A stretch of DNA of 64,000 bases from Cinclus cinclus. Taxonomy: Eukaryota; Chordata; Aves; Passeriformes; Cinclidae. The position numbers and the translations under genes are program-made. The DNA lies in the NCBI RefSeq assembly GCF_963662255.1, contig NC_085049.1, forward strand, positions 22,104,142 to 22,168,141. The letters are read 5' to 3'. Under the pieces are notes generated by a model. That model had not been told where the DNA came from, made no database searches, and saw only the letters and a list, made by a program, of their open reading frames with translations. Positions 11,676-23,102 of this stretch are shown here, piece after piece. Each line of letters starts with the position of its first letter. Position 1 is the stretch's first letter.

Positions 11676-13949
11676 ACAGAACTATTCAATAGTCTTGGCT
11701 GCTAAATAGTCAGTAAGGCCATAACAATGTAAAGCAAATGTAAATATTATGTAATAAAATGCATTTTTCAAAAAGCCCTCTCTTCTCAGCAGTTAGATGG
11801 GTTTTATATACAATGGGAAGATTCATTCCTGAAGGTAACTCCAGCCTATGAAACAACCCCCTACATATCATGGCCTAAAATATTTACTTTATCCAATGTT
11901 TTTACCTTGTGAAAGCTCATTCAGCCTCCTGATTTGTGAAGGCTATACTTCTCCCTGCTCTGCTCTTCACAAACCCCTGGGGGAGAAGAAAAAAACACAG
12001 AGCAGAAGCCTGTCTAACTTCAGTGTGACTAAGGGGCATTAATACTGGAAAACCAATGCAAGGAGTGCAACAAAAACACAAGCAGGAGAAAAATAAGAAT
12101 GTTTGCGCATGGCAAAATAGCACGAGGTGAAACCTTTTATACACAACGGGCAGGGTGGGTCCCAAATGGGGCAGCAGAGAGGAGTGTGGTGTTTTCAGCT
12201 GGATGAATGTGCAGCCCACAGACACGTTGCAGTTTGTATGGTTCGTATTTATTCATTTACAGGGGTATGATTCCCACCTCTCTTCAGGGTGCAGTTAAAC
12301 CTGTCTTCTCCTTCAAAGTGTGGCTGCAGGAATCAGCTATAGACCAGCAACAGATTCAGTCACAGCTCAGAGGAGAGCAAAATCTCCTCTTGCAGGAGTG
12401 AATAGATGCCAGAGCACTCTGAAATCCCCCTCTTTACCAGGGAACCTTGCATTATGAATGTGTCTCTCTACTGGGGCTCGGGTTATGCCTGCAATAATGA
12501 CCCAGTATTGTCATATCTGTTTCAGACATATTTTGCGAGCTGGTGGAAGACAAATGTTGGACACACCGGTGCTGTCAGCTGCTCCAGTCCTCTTCAGGAA
12601 CACCACTCTTTCTATTACTGCTGTTGATTCAGCCACACATCCTGCCAATAAGCCATAGCAATAGCTGCCTAACAGGTCATCCTCACTACACAAGAGGGGG
12701 CAGTTTGCCAGCACCAGATAACATAACCACCAACAGTGGCTGTTCAGGGATGACCAAATTCCCAAGCGTAATGGCTGCCCCTTCTGAACTGATGTCTTAT
12801 CCTCCTGAAGTCCTGGAACTTCCCAAACTTTTGGAGTCATAGTTGATGAGCACAAAGGTGCAGCCTGAACCAGTCCTGCAGTCCAGCTCTGGGCGTGCTG
12901 TTGTGGTCCAGAGTGAGCCAGCACTGGGGTGTCCACAGCTGCTGAAACCCAGGCCAAGTGTCTCTGCTCTACCATGTCTCAGCCTGGGTGAGCTGCTGAG
13001 TTCTGCTTTGTCAAGGTTACAAGGCAAGGCTGAAGCATCCTCCAGACAAACCATCACCTACCCAGTGCTCACGTCCAGAGAGGTTCATGAAGGCAAACAG
13101 CTGGAACAGCTGGAAGGGAGGATGTGACAAACCAGAGACTTCTGTTTTGCTTTTGCAGACAGATCAAGGGACAAAGGCGAGTATCCCACAGTAATTTGGC
13201 AAATACCTCAGGCACAATGTTGAAGTCTGTGGGATGTGGCTTCACAGAAGAGCTCACCACTTAATGCAGCCCAAAAAAGGTTGACACAACCATACAGTTA
13301 AACTCAAACACTGCTCCAGACTTTGGAGGCTGAAACTCAAGAATGCTAGGCCCACAAAAACTCTGCTGCAAAGACAAAGTCAAAGTCAAAGCAGATTTGT
13401 AGATTGAAATGAAAATGCCCTCACTGCACTGATTCCTTAATGCCATTTTATTTCTTCTTTCCCTTTTGAAGAGAACTGTTGTGCGAGCAAACAGAGCTTC
13501 AGTTTTCTTGTTGAAGCTCCTGACGCCACTGATCCTCCACTTCCATGCAATGCAAAGCTATGTGGAAGTCACAGGGTCAATTTGTTTACCTTGCCTGTGG
13601 CAAGACTTGGGTTCATCAGGTTAATTCCAGTAGTTGCTAAATGGTCTTGAATTTTTTTTCTCTGGTGTCATATGGCTTTTTTTTTTCCTCATAGCAGGGG
13701 GTAACCATGAACTGTTCCAAACATACCAAAGTAAACAACATTTTTCTGCATCAAGCTCATCCTGCAGATTAATTCATTTGCATTTCTGGCTCTTTCAAGT
13801 GAGGGGAAGTCATACAGATGTGAGCAGTCATTTAAGGATTTTAAGGGTAATGGTTCACATCACCCAAAATTGATACCAGGACTACTCGGTCACAGAAAAA
13901 AGAAAGATTATGGTCGATGTAATGATGTTTTGGGAAAAATGGGGGATTT

Positions 13950-13950
<1 letters not shown>

Positions 13951-13986
<36 letters not shown>
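13951..13986. repeat. (TAA)n microsatellite, 12 units
   Basis: A perfect TAA array. It directly follows a 'GAAAAATGGGGGATTTT' segment that weakly resembles the 3' end of MIR-like relics, from which such arrays sometimes grow. That origin is speculation. Confidence 0.95.
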
Positions 13987-13989
<3 letters not shown>

Positions 13990-15179
13990 TATTTTACAGC
14001 TGCTATTATTTGTTTAAATTCAAAGCCTCTGGTGCATCCACACTGATCTGTTGTGAATTGCTTCTTTGTTTTTGGTGGTAGAAAAGTTGATTTCATATTG
14101 CTGATTCTACTGAGTTTGGATTGCTCTTGTTATCCTTTCAGATAATGGTCCATTGAGCCTGCAAACAAGTCTTCTGTCTGGTACCATCAGCTGATTTACA
14201 TCAGATTACTGAAACTGAGTAGTTCCAGTTCTTGGGGGTTGTGTGTATAGGAAAAGTAAAAACTTCATGACAGGGCATGCAATCAGGGCAGCAAAACACT
14301 CTTTTGGTCAAGGACCAGCATGTCTTAAATAGGGTGAACCAGGCCTGTAAACAGGAATGAGTTAATCCTGAGATAACTGTCAATAACTTGCCATTAACCA
14401 TGGCTATTGATTCTGCAGCCTGGCCTTAGGTGAAATTACTATGTAAAAAAACCCACAGTGGCAATAGCAACAAAGTAGTGTTTTCTGGCAGGCTCTGTGT
14501 GCCCCTTCAATGCAGGAAGCAATAGAGTATAAACAACTTTTATTTTAATCCCTGCAGGACGCATTGTGAGAGTCCAAAAACAAAAACTCTGTTTTTCTCA
14601 GAGCGCTCCAGAGGAAAAAAATTTCTTGATATCCCAATACAATATCAAAGAGATCAGCAAGTAAAGAAAAACTATCTGTTCCTGGCAAGACATCAGAAGA
14701 GTTTCCACAAGTTTATAGTTGTCCAACTGATCATCAAAAACGAGTTTTGCTTGGGTTCAGGACTTTTCAGTGCCAAGAGGTGTTGTTGATTGTGAGATGC
14801 CTGGTATTTTCAAGTGTGCCAGCCAAAGGACTGCTGCGGGATCATAAATAGTCCTTACTATGTGAAATGTGTTATCTCTGGGCTATTTTATGCATAAACT
14901 GGTCTTTCTGTGAGCAAAATGCTCTGTGGCATGCTCAATGCAGGCAGCTATTGTGCACACAGAAGCTTGTACTTGCACACCCTGCCATTCACCTAAAAAC
15001 TGTGCACAGATCTATTTCCTGTGAAAAAAAACCCTATTATCTAATTCTTAGATGTACAAAGTCCATCAATTTTTGCATTGCTCACCATGAGCACATCACA
15101 GGGGTTTAGTTTCACAGATTGTTTGGGGCAGAGACTGAAGGAAGCCAGATTTTCTCCAGCACCAATAACTGGATATGGT

Positions 15180-15195
15180 CCCCCCCCCCCCCCCC
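15180..15195. repeat. Poly(C) run, 16 nt
   Basis: An uninterrupted C-run flanked by unique sequence. Such runs are prone to length error in assembly. Confidence 0.9.
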
Positions 15196-15810
15196 ATTTT
15201 CTCTTTTAATCTCTCTGTTTCCAGCTCCTGCCCACTCCCCAGGCCAATGACAAGGGTCTGATTGAGTGGCAGTGGCCAGGGGACAGCTGCAGGAGCTCAG
15301 TGAAGCTCTGGTCCCCCAGCAGCAAGGGACAAATGCAGGCACCCCTGGGTCTGTGGTTTGCTTGCAGCAGCCATTGCTTGGGCTGGGCTGGAGCTGCCAT
15401 TCCACACTGAATGGGCACTCAGAGAAAAGCAGCCAGAAGCACAAAAGGGTCTTCTGGCTCTAAAGGATACCTGTGTTTGGAAGGTCAGAGCTCCCAGACA
15501 GTATGAGCTGTGCTGGAGAGGGCTCTGTGCTGAGCAGAGAGAAATATAGGATCTCTGGGAGAGCAAGCATATGGATTTTGGCAAATCATCCTCAATGTCA
15601 CCTTAGGCTTTGACTCAGGTGATGCTGTTAGGTAGTTTCCATCTTCACACACAGCCTTGCCATCAGATCTGAGTCATTTTACAGTCTCTATTCACCCTTC
15701 CTACTTACAGAGTATCAGAGCATATCACTTCTCTAAGGTGACCAAAGTGGTCACTTGAATGCTGATAATTCCCCCAGATGGAAAGGATGTCTGGAGATAT
15801 CCCACTATCT

Positions 15811-15985
15811 CCTCCTTCCTTCCTTCCTTCCTCCCTTCCTCCCTCCCTTCCTCCCTTCCTCCCTTCCTCCCTTCCTCCCTTCCTTCCTTCCTTCCTTCCT
15901 TCCTTCCTTCCTTCCTTCCTTCCTTCCTGCCTTCCTGCCTTCCTTCCTGCCTTCCTGCCTTCCTTCCTCCTTCCCTCCCTCCCCC
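15811..15985. repeat. Compound TTCC/CCCTTCCT pyrimidine microsatellite
   Basis: About 175 bp of nearly pure pyrimidine on the plus strand. (TTCC)n comes first, then a CCCTTCCT higher-order section, then (TTCC)n again, then copies with a G substitution (CCTGCCTT). The tract opens all frames and creates long spurious proteins on both strands (Lys-Glu-Gly-Arg repeats on minus, Ser/Leu/Pro/Phe repeats on plus). The ordered variant blocks suggest expansion in stages. Confidence 0.97.
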
Positions 15986-17514
15986 ACTCCAAGCATCCCA
16001 CAAGTCAGGAGAGCACCTCAGTTCCCAGAAGCAGGAAACAAATGCTGTCCTGGCAAAGCACAGTTTTAATAAAACACCAGGTGAGGGCTGCTGCTTGCCC
16101 ATGACTTTGCAGAGCTTCTGGAAGGACTGTAACACCTGGGCTGTTTCTGAAGGAAGCTCCTTGTCACTGCAGAGTGTACCATGCCCTCCACAGACCTTAG
16201 TCCTAGTCCTTGCCCCTCCAATGCTGGAAGATGGTGCTAGATGGTGTCTGTCCCCACAGCTGCTTTGTGCACTCTGAGCTTCTGAGCCACCACCCGGCAC
16301 AACCCACATAAGAATGTCCCAGACAAAATACTGGCAGTGCCAACCTTCAAGCCCTGTCCCTTAAAGGTCATGGTCCCACAGAATTGAAGTCCTTGGTGAG
16401 GCTGCAGCCCTCCCCTCTCCAGGAGATTTCAGGAAAGCTCAGCTCTGACAACAGGCAATGCTTAGCTGAAGTGTTGCCAGCAATTTGGCGAGTTATTCGC
16501 TTTGCAAAGGTCCTCAGCCAGAGCTGCCCCATCATCCTCCTCAACACAAATGTTCCTGTCATCTGTCACTGGGTCCTGCCATTTTGCTGCAGCAGAGGAA
16601 GTCCACACTGTCGAGATAGGAACCGGACTTTGGCAGGAGATTGGTGTGAGTGGGGAGGGAAAAAAAATCCCGAGGTGGAAACAAGCCAGCAGGAAAATCA
16701 CACTGCACTGAGAAAGCAGAGGTGCAAAATTTCTGAAAGCAAGGGGCCAGCCCTCCTCAGTGCCTGCCCGTCCCAGAGTAAGGTGGTTTGTGGGAAGTTC
16801 AGATTGTTGGTTGTGAAAGGTTGTTCCCAGTGGCCACTGCTGCTGGGCATGGCAGGGAGTTGTGGAAACAGCACAAAGCAAATTCCAGCTCTTGGAGCTG
16901 AGCACAGAGTTCTGCAGATTGCTGTGAATGCTGACACTCAAACCTGATTTTAGCTGTGCTTCATCCTCAGAGATTCCACCTGCATTCCTTGTGACCAAAA
17001 TCATGGGAAGACAAATTCTTGTGGTGATTGTCACTAAACCATTTCCTACATCTTTGCAAATAATGCCTTTGCAAGGGACTTAACGAGATTTTGTTTTCTT
17101 GAGCAATTTTTTTCATATGTGCTAGTCATTTGAAATGGTAAATCATCCAGCTCTGGAAATGCAATCCTAAAATAAAATAATAGAAGCGTTGAAAAATGTT
17201 TCTGTAAATGGTTTTGTCTGAATTATACTGCTTAATGTTTTCTTTCTAGTGATATAAAAGGTATTCAACTGGCTACAGTTTTCCCACTGTTGTTCAGGGC
17301 TTAAAATGTCATTTTTAGTTGCTTGGCCAAATTTTGAAAGTGCCTCAATCCTCCCCCAGCCAAGAGTTGTGTCCTCTGTAACAGGAATAATGTTTGGGAT
17401 TCAATTCATAGTCCACCAGGCGAGTATAATCAAAGTGACTTGGCAGGGTGTGTGTGGGGGGGAACAAAAAACAAAGGGAAAAAAGCCCAAACAAGGCACT
17501 CCTTCCCCGTGACA

Positions 17515-17538
17515 CCCCCCTCCCCCGCCCCCCCCCCC
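17515..17538. repeat. C-rich low-complexity tract
   Basis: Runs of C interrupted by single T and G residues. It is simple low-complexity sequence. Confidence 0.85.
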
Positions 17539-17807
17539 AGCCCTTTCCTGGTACAGAACAGAGTGTCTTGTACTCTGATCAGCTGGTGTGGCTGCAATGG
17601 TTTTGTGCACAGGTACAGTGATCTGCTGCTGCTGAACAATCAACGGAGCCCCTGTGATTTTGGGGATGAAATTCCCTGAGTTAAAATGGATGGATATGTT
17701 TCCCTGGGTCACTCCAGGGTGACAGCTCCTCTCTGTCCCTGTCCTGCCATACTGTGCATGCTGTGTGTGGGTGCGTGTGTGTTTGTGTATTTCCAGGGAA
17801 GTATTAA

Positions 17808-17837
17808 AAAAAAAAGAAAAAAAGGAAAAAAAAGAAA
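17808..17837. repeat. A-rich tract with G interruptions
   Basis: Thirty bases of A with isolated G residues (AAAAAAGAAAAAAAGG type). It is low-complexity purine sequence. Confidence 0.8.
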
Positions 17838-17932
17838 CATTTTCAGGGACTGCACAGAAACCACTGCAGGAGTTGCTAGAGCAGTGTGCATACGCTCAAG
17901 AGGAATCCCTTTCAGTTCCTCTTTTCTTCAGC

Positions 17933-17938
17933 TTTATT
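17933..17938 (-). promoter_or_regulatory. Possible poly(A) signal AATAAA (minus strand)
   Basis: The plus strand reads TTTATT, that is AATAAA on minus. It lies about 73 bases downstream of the stop codon of the exon-like segment at 18011-18172. The hexamer alone is common in AT-rich DNA, so its value depends on whether that segment is a real last exon. A short distance would mean an unusually short 3' UTR. Confidence 0.2.
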
Positions 17939-18010
17939 TAAAAAGGGTTTGAAGGCTGGTTTAATTACGAAAACCAGCTCTCTAGACACCAAACAAAACG
18001 GCAGCCTAGC

Positions 18011-18169
18011 CTAAGTTGGCACCAGGACAGATGCATATTTTGCTCCCTTCTCCATGCCAATCGGCTGTAGCTCATCCAGTATGTCAATCCGAGTTGGCTG
18101 ACTGAAACCCAAGTTTAGTGGCCTGAAAATATCCCGGTCCGGCTTTGTTTCATGTGGTAAACAGCTTGC
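18011..18169 (-). CDS. Possible terminal coding exon, unidentified
   Basis: On the minus strand a frame is open from just after a TGA (18170-18172) to a TAG at 18013-18011. It encodes about 52 residues with no low-complexity bias. The middle reads DIFRPLNLGFSQPTRIDILD and the end KYASVLVPT. Several CpGs survive inside it (near 18067, 18092 and a CCGGACCGG-like pair near 18136-18145) in an otherwise CpG-poor area, as often seen in constrained coding sequence. There is no ATG near the start, so it would be a last exon reached by splicing. Possible acceptor AGs on minus are the GAG at about 18169 (with T-rich sequence 15-35 bases upstream) or the TTTTCAG near 18124. An AATAAA lies downstream. 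I do not recognise the protein, and a frame of this length is common by chance, so the call rests mainly on composition. Confidence 0.22.
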   Translation of the reverse strand, partial: ASCLPHETKPDRDIFRPLNLGFSQPTRIDILDELQPIGMEKGAKYASVLVPT

Positions 18170-19798
18170 TCAGTTTATTTCTTCAACATTCAAAACAAAA
18201 ATCAACACACACCCTCCCCCTGCAAAAACCTACTACATATTTTGGTAATAGCCTCTCTTTGCATTTCACCCAACTGCAGGATTTCCCCCTTTTCCCCCCT
18301 CTGTATACAGTGCCCATGAAATGCTGGTGAAACACACTGTTTTTAAAAAGGTAGGCCTGATTCTGCTGGGCACTGAGCTCTGCTGAATGGACTCAAAGTT
18401 AAGACCAAAACTGCCGAGTTCTGCAGCAAAAGTGTTTGAAGCTGTTTTGTGTTTGCGGCTTTGCCAGCTCCTCTGAGCTGCCTGGCCATCTCCTGGATTC
18501 ATCTAAAATTGGATCTGGCCACCTGTGGGAGCAGGCTGGGCTCAGGGATGGTGGCTTTGCAAAGCTGGGTCCTTGGGGTTTAGGCCCCCCCCCCATGTCC
18601 TCCCCATGCTGTAAAGGTTTGCAGGACAATGTGCATCAGGCAAGAATAGCAGGCAGTAGCAGGGAGGGTTTATCATGATTTACCATTGATACAAATTCCC
18701 TCCCCTCCCTTCCCCCTCTGCCATTTTAGTACAAATAAAGGGGCCCAGGCTCCCTAGTCAGCCAACAGGATCGGGACTGCCAAAAGAAAACAAACCCAGT
18801 GTGGGGAGGCTGCCCACAAAACACGGCTTAGTCAGTACTGTGGGGATGAGAAAAAAACCAAACAGCCTCCCAAAGGCCAGGGATGGAGTATGCTTTCCCT
18901 GATAATTAAACTCGAGCAAGAACTCATCTCTCCAGGTTTCTTACTGCCTGAAAATCTGAAATTTGGTCTTGACTTGCCAGCTTTCTAAGGAGAAGCAACA
19001 GGGTACAGCCAAACCCTGGGGGATGATTAACAAGTCACTCATCTAATTTTCACCTTTCCTGATAGCTTTGCAATTGACCCAGTGTTTACCAATACATTTA
19101 TGGGTCACTGAAGAAGGAAAAAAGAGAGATAGAATGTGAAGGGATGAAAGACATATATAGATTGGGGAAAAAAGGAGACTAAAAATGTCAGGCAGCTGAA
19201 GAAATCCCTAGAAAATCAAGAAACATCCCCAACTGTCACCTTTCTTCATCCACCTTCCTAGTGAGAAGTTATATGGTGTTCAAACAAGGCACAAGCATGC
19301 CACCTTTGAATTGCCATACTTCTATGGATGCTTTATGCAGGTACTTCATACAGTGGAAATGCTGGGCAAATATTAACTTTGACTCTTTGGAACCTTCGGT
19401 TTAAAACAAAGAAGCCTGGGAGGTGTGGGGAAGGAAACAGAGAGAGAAGAGCCTGGGAGAAGAGACTCTGTTCCAGCTTTTACCCTGTCAGTGACGAAGA
19501 TGCCACTGAGCACAGAGGAGAATTCAGCTGTACTGAGAGCACTCCAAAGCAGATGTTCTGTACTGCCCTGTGCCTTCTGCCCCAGTGCAACCCCTGCTTT
19601 ATGTTTACATGAGACATCATAAGAACGCAACCCGGCTGCAGGCAGCCTCTGTCCCTCTTGGTCTGGGCTTTTCTGAACACACTTTCCCTCTTCCAACCTG
19701 CAAGGCAGGGACACAGGACAGGCACTGCCTCTATTCCAGGGCAGTGTTGCTGTTAGATTTGTCAGGTTTGGTTAAAATCATCAGCAACAGGCGAGCAG

Positions 19799-19822
19799 CC
19801 CTGCCCTGCCCTGCCCTGCCTG
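19799..19822. repeat. (CCCTG)n short tandem
   Basis: Four to five perfect CCCTG units in a GC-rich setting. Confidence 0.85.
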
Positions 19823-20594
19823 CATGTGCTGGGATGGAGAGGCATGGATGCAGCATGGCTTGGGAATATGCCACCCCATTTCCCTGAATACAGAGGGGGT
19901 CATCCTGGTTGTGATGTGACATCTCAGAGTTTCTGAGACTTGGGTCATCCATCGTGATGCCACACGGCTGTGGGGAGAGAGGGTTTTAGGGAGCAGGAGG
20001 GGAGGGTGCCCCAAGAAGCTCTGGGAGGCACCACACCAGGCACAACCCAGGGCCCTGCCAAGCCCAATCGAGCTTGGGCAGCATGGGCAGGGTTAATCCT
20101 GACCACAGCACACACTTCCCCTTTCTCCTCCCCGGAAAGAAAATAACATATTTCCTGCAAGGGGATGATGACTTTGCAGTGCTCATAGCTGCTCTCCCAG
20201 TGGCCAGGGGATTTTCCAGGCTGGGAGGCTTCAAAAGCCTGTGTTTTTCCACCAAAAGGCACTTTAAGTATCCCTTGGGTTCAATTTCAAATTGCTTTAG
20301 TGGGGAACACACGGATTCATCTGGCTTCTGTTCTAACCCAATAGGATAAAGGCATGAAGGGTTATGCTCCCAAAGGGCATCTGCCTTTTTGGAGGCAGTT
20401 ATCAGGAAATGCACACCAGCACATGGAGGCAGAAACATGGGTGCATTGAGAAAATGCCTGGTTGCTGGATAAGTCTGGTGGAGCTTTTCTCTGTTGGGAA
20501 AAATGATTAATGATTTGCTCCCTGCTGAAACTCACGGGCGTTTGACTTCTTTGCTGCTTCCCAGGAAAATGAGCAGAAGCTCCTTTTAGATAGT

Positions 20595-20650
20595 TGAGGA
20601 GGAAGAGGAGAGGAGAAGCAGGAGAAAAAAGAAAGGAGAAAAGGAGGGTG
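20595..20650. repeat. Polypurine low-complexity tract
   Basis: About 55 bases that are almost all A and G (GGAGGAAGAGGAGAGGAG type). No unit length is fixed. Confidence 0.8.
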
Positions 20651-22274
20651 GGAATTATTTGCTGGTGAAATCTTAACAGGAGGACTTGGTGTTATTTCAC
20701 TAGAAGTGGAAATTCCACACTCCTGCCTTTGGGAGGGGGGATGGTGAAGGCTGAAGGAGCAGAGATCTGCTCTGGGTGAGAGGGGCGTTGCTGTGTCACT
20801 GCCTGGCAGTCCCAGGTGTAGGCAGCCTGGCTTTGGAGGGCTGTCAGCAGGAGAGTGGCAATGAGAATGTCTCCTGGAGAACCATGGGACCTTCAGGGAT
20901 ACAGGCCCATGTCCAGCTCAGAAACATTTTGATCCCAATGGGAAACAAAAGCAAAAGTCTTTTGCTGCCCGGGGTGCAGCTATGCAGCTGTGTTTAATGG
21001 AGGCACAGACATCCAGAGGATGGGGAGGATTGCCAATCCCAGGCTTTTTCTTTCTCAGCAATACCTGGCATTTTTTTTTTTTGTCTGGATGCTGTCCATC
21101 CACAAAGTCTGGCCCCCTTCTCTGCTCTCAAGTTTCCCCCCAGGATTTAGATCTTAACACCTCCAAATGCACCTTGGCTTTCTTCCTAGACGGAGCAGGC
21201 CAGTGGGAAATGGGTTGCACAATGGTTAACACCTTGGTTCAGTAGGGGCAACAAACCTGAAAACCTTTCCAAGCCCAAAAGCCAGGGTGATTTGCCTTTA
21301 TACAGGAGGGGCAACCCTGTGTCACTGGAGCAACTTCCATTCCCAGAGCTGAAGGACTTGGGCTCCCTCTCTGTTTCACATCTGCACAGATGGAGACGCC
21401 ACAGTTTTCCTACTTTGTATAATAATATCTTATTTGTACAGTAATCTCGGCTGTGGAAAGGAAATGTCTTCTCTGGCCCAAGTTGTGAGCTGTTAAAAAT
21501 CTGGCAGATCCCATGCTGGAAGTGGCTGCATTTCAGTGGTGGGAAAGGTGATTTTCATATTGTTCTGGCATGGTTCTTGTAAACTTAACTTCTGTAACAC
21601 TTCTCTTTGAGATCCATGGGAGTTTTTGCCTTCTCTAGGCATGTGGTGCAGGACCATCAGTTTGTAAAACCAACTGAGAGGAACGCTATAATGAGTTTGT
21701 TTGTCAGAGGTTTTCTTTTTGTCTTTCTGTTTCATTTCTCTTGACATAATCAGAGTTGACTTTCGCATGTCACACTTGAATCTTTTTCAAAACTCTTGGC
21801 CCTCAACAGGACACAACTCTCTCGTACAGTTCTGTCAGTGAAGTGTGTGTTTTGATACATGTGCAGATGCAAATGACTGTTTTATGACAGCTGTCTCGTG
21901 CAAATGACAATGACTTTGCCTGCTAATGAGATGTGCCACTGGGTGCCATTTAAAATCAGATCCTTTCTGAGGCTGAGGTGAACATTCAACATGAAGATTT
22001 CATGAACCAATGTCAGCAGCTCTTTTTCCCCGCTCCTGCATTTGTGAGCACTTTTTTCTGCTTGTCACTGTGGACCCACGTAGCTGTGTGGCTCCACAGG
22101 AAACGGATAGAGGAAACTGATGCAAGTTAAAGATAGTTCAGAAAACAAAAATGGTTATTATTCAGCAGGATCTATTCCCTGACCTGCTCCATCGCATGGC
22201 CCCATGAAAAGTTGTGCTGGCACAGTGCAGAAGGTGGTGCACGGGTGGAGTGAGGTGATCGAGGCTTCAAAGAA

Positions 22275-22600
22275 ACCCAGGATGGGTCAAGGTGGAAGGG
22301 ATCACAGTGGCTTATCTGTGCCACCTCCCTGCTCCCGCAGGGTCAGAGCTCAGGGCACAGGATTGTGTCCAGACAGTTCTGGAATATTTCCCTTGAGTGG
22401 GACTCCACACCCTCTCTGGACAATCTGTTCAGTGCTCAGTCTTTGCACAGGGAAGGAGCTCTTCCTTCATGTGGAACCTTCTGTGCATCATTTTCTCCCC
22501 ATTCCTCTTGTCCTACTTCTTGGCATCTCTAAAAAGAACCTGGTCCATCCTCTGACCCCTCCCTGCACATAATGACAGACATTGATGAGATTGAAGCAGG
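22275..22600 (-). mobile_element. CR1 LINE fragment, 3' UTR and ORF2 end
   Basis: The plus strand follows the reverse complement of an avian CR1 in order. It begins with GATGGGTCAAGGTGGAAGGG. It then has a 'GTCCAGACAGTTCTGGAATA' block, 'GACTCCACACCCTCTCTGGA', 'GAGCTCTTCCTTCATGTGGA', 'CTCTTGTCCTACTTCTTGGC', and finally 'GACAGACATTGATGAGATT'. The element is in minus orientation and 5' truncated, as nearly all CR1 copies are. Divergence is moderate to high, suggesting an old subfamily. Similarity may continue to about 22680 but is weak there. Confidence 0.88.
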
Positions 22601-23055
22601 TACAGCCTGGGTTCCTTCTCAGATATTCCCATGATTTATTTCCGATGATCTGTTCACCTTGTTTTTTCCAAGGAAACATTTCACCCTCAGTGACTTAACA
22701 GAGGATCAGAAGAAAGCATGTCTCACCTAGACATGCCTGAGGCTGCAGCTCAGGCAGTCCTCAGGGTGATGCCCTGTTCTGGGCCCTCAGCACAGGCTGG
22801 CAGAACAAGGGCAAACAAGGAGAAGCCTGTTTCCCCTGGCTTTAGCTTGTACAGCTTAAACCATAAATGCCACGAAGGCCAGGCTGTAGTGGCAGCGCAC
22901 AATAACTTCCCAGTTGGTGTGTGAGATCTACTGTACAACCTTGTAAGATCTGATGGGAAACCATTTAGTTCAATCCACATTTTGTGCTGCATCTTGTCCC
23001 TCTTCTTATACAATTCCAGGGAGCAGCTGAGTTTTTGCTAGTATCATAATACTTA

Positions 23056-23102
23056 AAAAAAACCCAACAAAACCAACCCAAACCAAAAAAACAAAACCCA
23101 AA
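23056..23102. repeat. A-rich (AAAACCC)-like tract
   Basis: A-runs are broken by CC and CCC in an irregular pattern. It is low-complexity sequence, of a kind common in bird genomes. Confidence 0.8.

Larger units (their letters stand above)
10620..15170. other. Non-coding unique sequence with small simple repeats
   Basis: No gene was recognised. Contents are an A/AAG-rich tract at about 11641-11675, a TAA array (listed separately) and a short AAGTCA tandem near 13375-13392. A 154-codon minus frame at 12511-12975 has no recognisable domain and overlaps equally open plus frames. Composition is mixed, with scattered CpGs around 12.48-12.57 kb. Confidence 0.55.
16000..18000. other. Non-coding unique sequence, both strands open around 16.4-17.0 kb
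   Basis: Between about 16462 and 16947 one frame on each strand is open for more than 150 codons, and several CpGs survive at 16487-16671. Neither translation shows a recognisable domain, signal peptide or clear start context. It could be an old pseudogene, an unknown exon or chance. The rest of the interval has C-rich and A-rich simple tracts (about 17515-17538 and 17808-17837) and no recognised gene. Confidence 0.45.
18180..22270. other. Non-coding unique sequence
   Basis: No gene was recognised. It contains a short CCCTG tandem at 19799-19822 and a purine-rich stretch at about 20595-20650. Frames of up to 150 codons near 19.4-20.4 kb overlap one another on both strands and look like chance in GC-richer DNA. 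Any upstream exon belonging to the segment at 18.0 kb was not found here. Confidence 0.5.

Noticed and set aside
12511..12975. 154-codon minus frame
   Set aside because: No recognisable domain or supporting signals, and plus frames over the same bases are equally open.
15725..16309. 194-codon minus frame and plus frames of up to 172 codons
   Set aside because: They are created by the TTCC-type microsatellite, which has no stops in any frame. The products are Lys-Glu-Gly-Arg or Ser-Leu-Pro-Phe repeats.
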